A stretch of DNA of 64,000 bases from Lysobacter sp. (GTDB lineage: Bacteria; Pseudomonadota; Gammaproteobacteria; Xanthomonadales; Xanthomonadaceae): assembly GCA_027306995.1 (NCBI GenBank), contig DAHUXS010000013.1, positions 310,001 through 374,000 of the forward strand, in the 5' to 3' direction. Under the pieces are notes generated by a model. The model saw only the letters and a program-made list of their open reading frames with translations. It was not told the DNA's origin and made no database searches. The position numbers were made by a program, and so were the translations under genes. Shown here one piece after another: positions 62,045 through 64,000 of this stretch; within the stretch, counting starts at the first letter, position 1; each line of letters starts with the position of its first letter.

Positions 62045-62815
62045 ATGTCGAAGTTCTTCCCAATCCGGCTGCTCGAACGTCGGCAGATCGCCGCCTCCGT
62101 CCTCCATCTCGCCTTCGTCCGCGACGACGGCGAAGCGCTGGACTACACCCCCGGGCAGTTCATCCAGATCCATTTCCCGCTGGCCGATGGCAGCACCGCG
62201 CGCCGCAGCTATTCCTGCGCCACCCGCCACGACCATCGCATCGCCTGCGGCGAGGCGGTGGAGTTCGTCGCCAGCATCGTGCCTGGCGGCGCCGCCACCG
62301 CGCTGTTCCAGGGCATGGACATCGGCGACCACCTGCAGGCCAGCGGCCCGCTCGGCCTGTTCACCCTCAAGCCGGACGACGCCAACCGCCGCTACCTGCT
62401 GATCGCCACCGGCACCGGCGTCGCCAGCTATCGCTCGATGCTGCCGCAGCTCGACGCATTGATCCGCGAACGCGGGATCGAAGTCGTGCTGGTCCACGGC
62501 GCCCGCGTGCCCTCGGAACTGCTGTTCGCCGACGAATTCCTGGCGATGGTCGACAAGCATCCGGGCAAGTTCCGCTACCTGCCCTGCCTGTCGCGGGAAG
62601 CGTTGAGTGGCGATGATGTCGCCGCCTTCGCCCATGCCGAACCCGCGCACGGCTACGTGCAGAATCGCCTGGCCGAACTCGCGCCGACCGCCGGGGACGA
62701 CATCGCCTACATGTGTGGCAATCCCAACATGGTCGATGCGGTGGTCGCCGCGCTGAAGGAACACGGCCTGCCGATGAAGGACATCCGCCGCGAGAAGTAC
62801 ATCAGCCTGAAGTGA
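62045..62815 (+). CDS. fpr: Ferredoxin--NADP+ reductase
   Basis: A 256-residue FAD enzyme that moves electrons between NADPH and ferredoxin or flavodoxin. It has the FAD-binding ARRSYSCAT (RxYS), the NADP-binding LIATGTGVASYRSML and YMCGNPNMVDAVVAAL. An AGGAG ribosome-binding site (62036-62040) precedes the ATG closely. It is divergent from the ABC transporter and convergent with the MocR-type gene. Confidence 0.93.
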   Translation: MSKFFPIRLLERRQIAASVLHLAFVRDDGEALDYTPGQFIQIHFPLADGSTARRSYSCATRHDHRIACGEAVEFVASIVPGGAATALFQGMDIGDHLQASGPLGLFTLKPDDANRRYLLIATGTGVASYRSMLPQLDALIRERGIEVVLVHGARVPSELLFADEFLAMVDKHPGKFRYLPCLSREALSGDDVAAFAHAEPAHGYVQNRLAELAPTAGDDIAYMCGNPNMVDAVVAALKEHGLPMKDIRREKYISLK

Positions 62816-62821
62816 CCGGCC

Positions 62822-64000
62822 CTATTTGACGAGCCGCTTCAACGGAACCACGTTCGCGGAATTCGCCCCGTTGTGTTCCGCCTGCTGCAGCAATGGCGAC
62901 AGGACGCGCTCGAGAACGGCCATGCCTTCGCGGATATCGGACACGGTCATCGACGAGAAGCCGAGGATCAGGCCCAATGCTTCCGGCGGCTGCACATAGC
63001 AGGGATCGACCGTATAGAGCGCGAGTCCTTCCTGATGGCCGCGCCTGACCAGCATCGCGCCCGCATCCGCTCCGAGGCTCTTGAACGTCGCCAGCAGGTG
63101 CATCCCCGATCTGGGCAGGGCGAAACTCGCGGTCGTGCCGAAACGTGCCATCAGTTCGGACGCGAGCGCGGTGCGTCGGCTCAGCAACTCTTCCGACACC
63201 CAGCGCAGATGCCGGGCGTAGGCGCCGCTCTGGATCAATCCGGCCAAGGCCATTTGCTCGAGCGTGGGCGAGCCGAAATCGAGCGTCCATTTCGCTGCCA
63301 GAAGATCCTGCTGCAATGCCGGCGGCGCCACGATGTAGCCCAGGCGAATTCCGGCGGAGAACGATTTCGACAGCGTGCCGACATAGATCGTGCGTCCGTT
63401 GCGATCGGACGCATGCAACGAGAGCAGCGCCGGGCCGTTGATCCTGAATTCGCCGTCGTAATCGTCTTCGATCACCCAGGCACCGCTGCGTTGCGCATAG
63501 TCCAGCAGCGCCGTTCGCCGAGCTTCCGACAACACCGCGCCGGTCGGGAACTGGTGCGACGGCGTGGTGTAGACCAGTTGCACGCCCGGTGGAATCTCGT
63601 CCACCACCATGCCGTCGCGATCGACCGGCACCGGAACGATTTTGGCGCCCGCGATCTGGAACAGCTTGCGCGCGCTGAAGTATCCCGGTTCCTCGAACGC
63701 CACGGTATCACCGGCATTCAACAGCGCCTGGATGCAGACCTGGATCGCCTGCTGAACGCCCGCCACGATCAGGATGTCGTCGGCATCGCAGACGATGCCG
63801 CGGCTGCGCTCGATATGGTGCGCCAGCGCGCTCCGGAGCTCCGGGTTCCCCTGCACCCGCGGGTAGCGGTTGGCCGCGCGCGGGATCGCCTTGCGGATCT
63901 CCTTCGCCCACAGCGCGTCCATGTTCTTGTTGCGGATGGGTTGCCCGTACTCGAATGCATGCCGGATTCCATCCGGCCGGCGCCCCGGCATGTTCTTGAG
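62822..64000 (-). CDS. MocR-type GntR/aminotransferase regulator (partial)
   Basis: Only the aminotransferase-like part is in the window, and the frame stays open to the right edge, where the winged-helix domain should follow. The fold-type I PLP domain shows GNPELRSALAHHIERSRGI, IVAGVQQAIQ, YTTPSHQFPTGAVLS, VIEDDYDGEFR and the lysine motif VGTLSKSFSAGIRLGY. MocR regulators use PLP-bound sensing, for example PdxR in vitamin B6 control or GabR in GABA use. The target cannot be named here. Confidence 0.88.
   Translation of the reverse strand, partial: LKNMPGRRPDGIRHAFEYGQPIRNKNMDALWAKEIRKAIPRAANRYPRVQGNPELRSALAHHIERSRGIVCDADDILIVAGVQQAIQVCIQALLNAGDTVAFEEPGYFSARKLFQIAGAKIVPVPVDRDGMVVDEIPPGVQLVYTTPSHQFPTGAVLSEARRTALLDYAQRSGAWVIEDDYDGEFRINGPALLSLHASDRNGRTIYVGTLSKSFSAGIRLGYIVAPPALQQDLLAAKWTLDFGSPTLEQMALAGLIQSGAYARHLRWVSEELLSRRTALASELMARFGTTASFALPRSGMHLLATFKSLGADAGAMLVRRGHQEGLALYTVDPCYVQPPEALGLILGFSSMTVSDIREGMAVLERVLSPLLQQAEHNGANSANVVPLKRLVK

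Overview
The window looks like chromosomal DNA of a high-GC gammaproteobacterium of the Xanthomonadales (Lysobacterales), for example a Rhodanobacteraceae or Lysobacter-like genus. The evidence is very long TonB-dependent receptors of the Xanthomonas/Caulobacter type next to glycoside hydrolases, a TorF-type porin in front of a kdpFABCDE operon, the non-phosphorylating L-fucose pathway known from Xanthomonas campestris, a PfkB fructokinase with a LacI regulator, and gammaproteobacterial housekeeping genes (ubiA, tamAB, a YadGH-type ABC exporter). No mobile element, prophage, CRISPR array or rRNA was seen. Genus level cannot be settled from the sequence alone.

Layout. 1-4.8 kb: end of comF, ubiA, an isolated GH29 fucosidase, tRNA-Arg(CCG), a secreted methyltransferase-like protein and a divergent LysR regulator. 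4.8-13.4 kb (minus strand): a potassium operon, TorF-like porin-kdpF-kdpA-kdpB-kdpC-kdpD-kdpE, including a 30-residue KdpF. 13.5-54.2 kb: a large glycan-utilisation island. 54.2-54.5 kb: a non-coding stretch with an inverted pair of short repeats. 54.5-64 kb: tamB-tamA, a YadGH-type ABC transporter, ferredoxin-NADP reductase and a MocR-type regulator that runs off the end.

The island is the main interest. Read as a whole it is a nearly complete toolkit for plant-type (core-fucosylated, core-xylosylated) N-glycans. It holds a plant PNGase A-like amidase to release the glycan, four GH29 fucosidases (one of the GH29-B type with a Tat signal) plus an outlying fifth, a GH3 enzyme that would fit a core beta-1,2-xylosidase, a GH20 beta-hexosaminidase, two GH92 alpha-mannosidases, a GH2 beta-mannosidase and two TonB-dependent receptors. 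Sugar catabolism is encoded alongside. L-fucose goes through mutarotase, L-fucose dehydrogenase, fuconolactonase, fuconate dehydratase, 2-keto-3-deoxyfuconate dehydrogenase and diketo-deoxyfuconate hydrolase to pyruvate and L-lactate, with FucP for import and an LldD-type lactate dehydrogenase. Mannose probably goes through an AGE-family isomerase and fructokinase to fructose-6-phosphate.

Two regulons can be read directly from DNA repeats. A FadR-type motif TGGT-N3-ACCA occurs in front of the first TonB receptor, the four-gene GH29/GH29/PNGase/GH29-B operon, the GH3 gene and (with one mismatch) the nine-gene fucose operon, which is followed by a convergent FadR-family GntR gene. A second palindrome centred on ATCGAT lies between the first GH92 gene and the LacI gene, and twice in front of the second TonB receptor, whose gene leads a halogenase-like flavoprotein/GH2/AGE/GH92 cluster. 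The island therefore seems to be split into a fucose/xylose arm and a mannose arm. All enzyme specificities are inferred from family and context.
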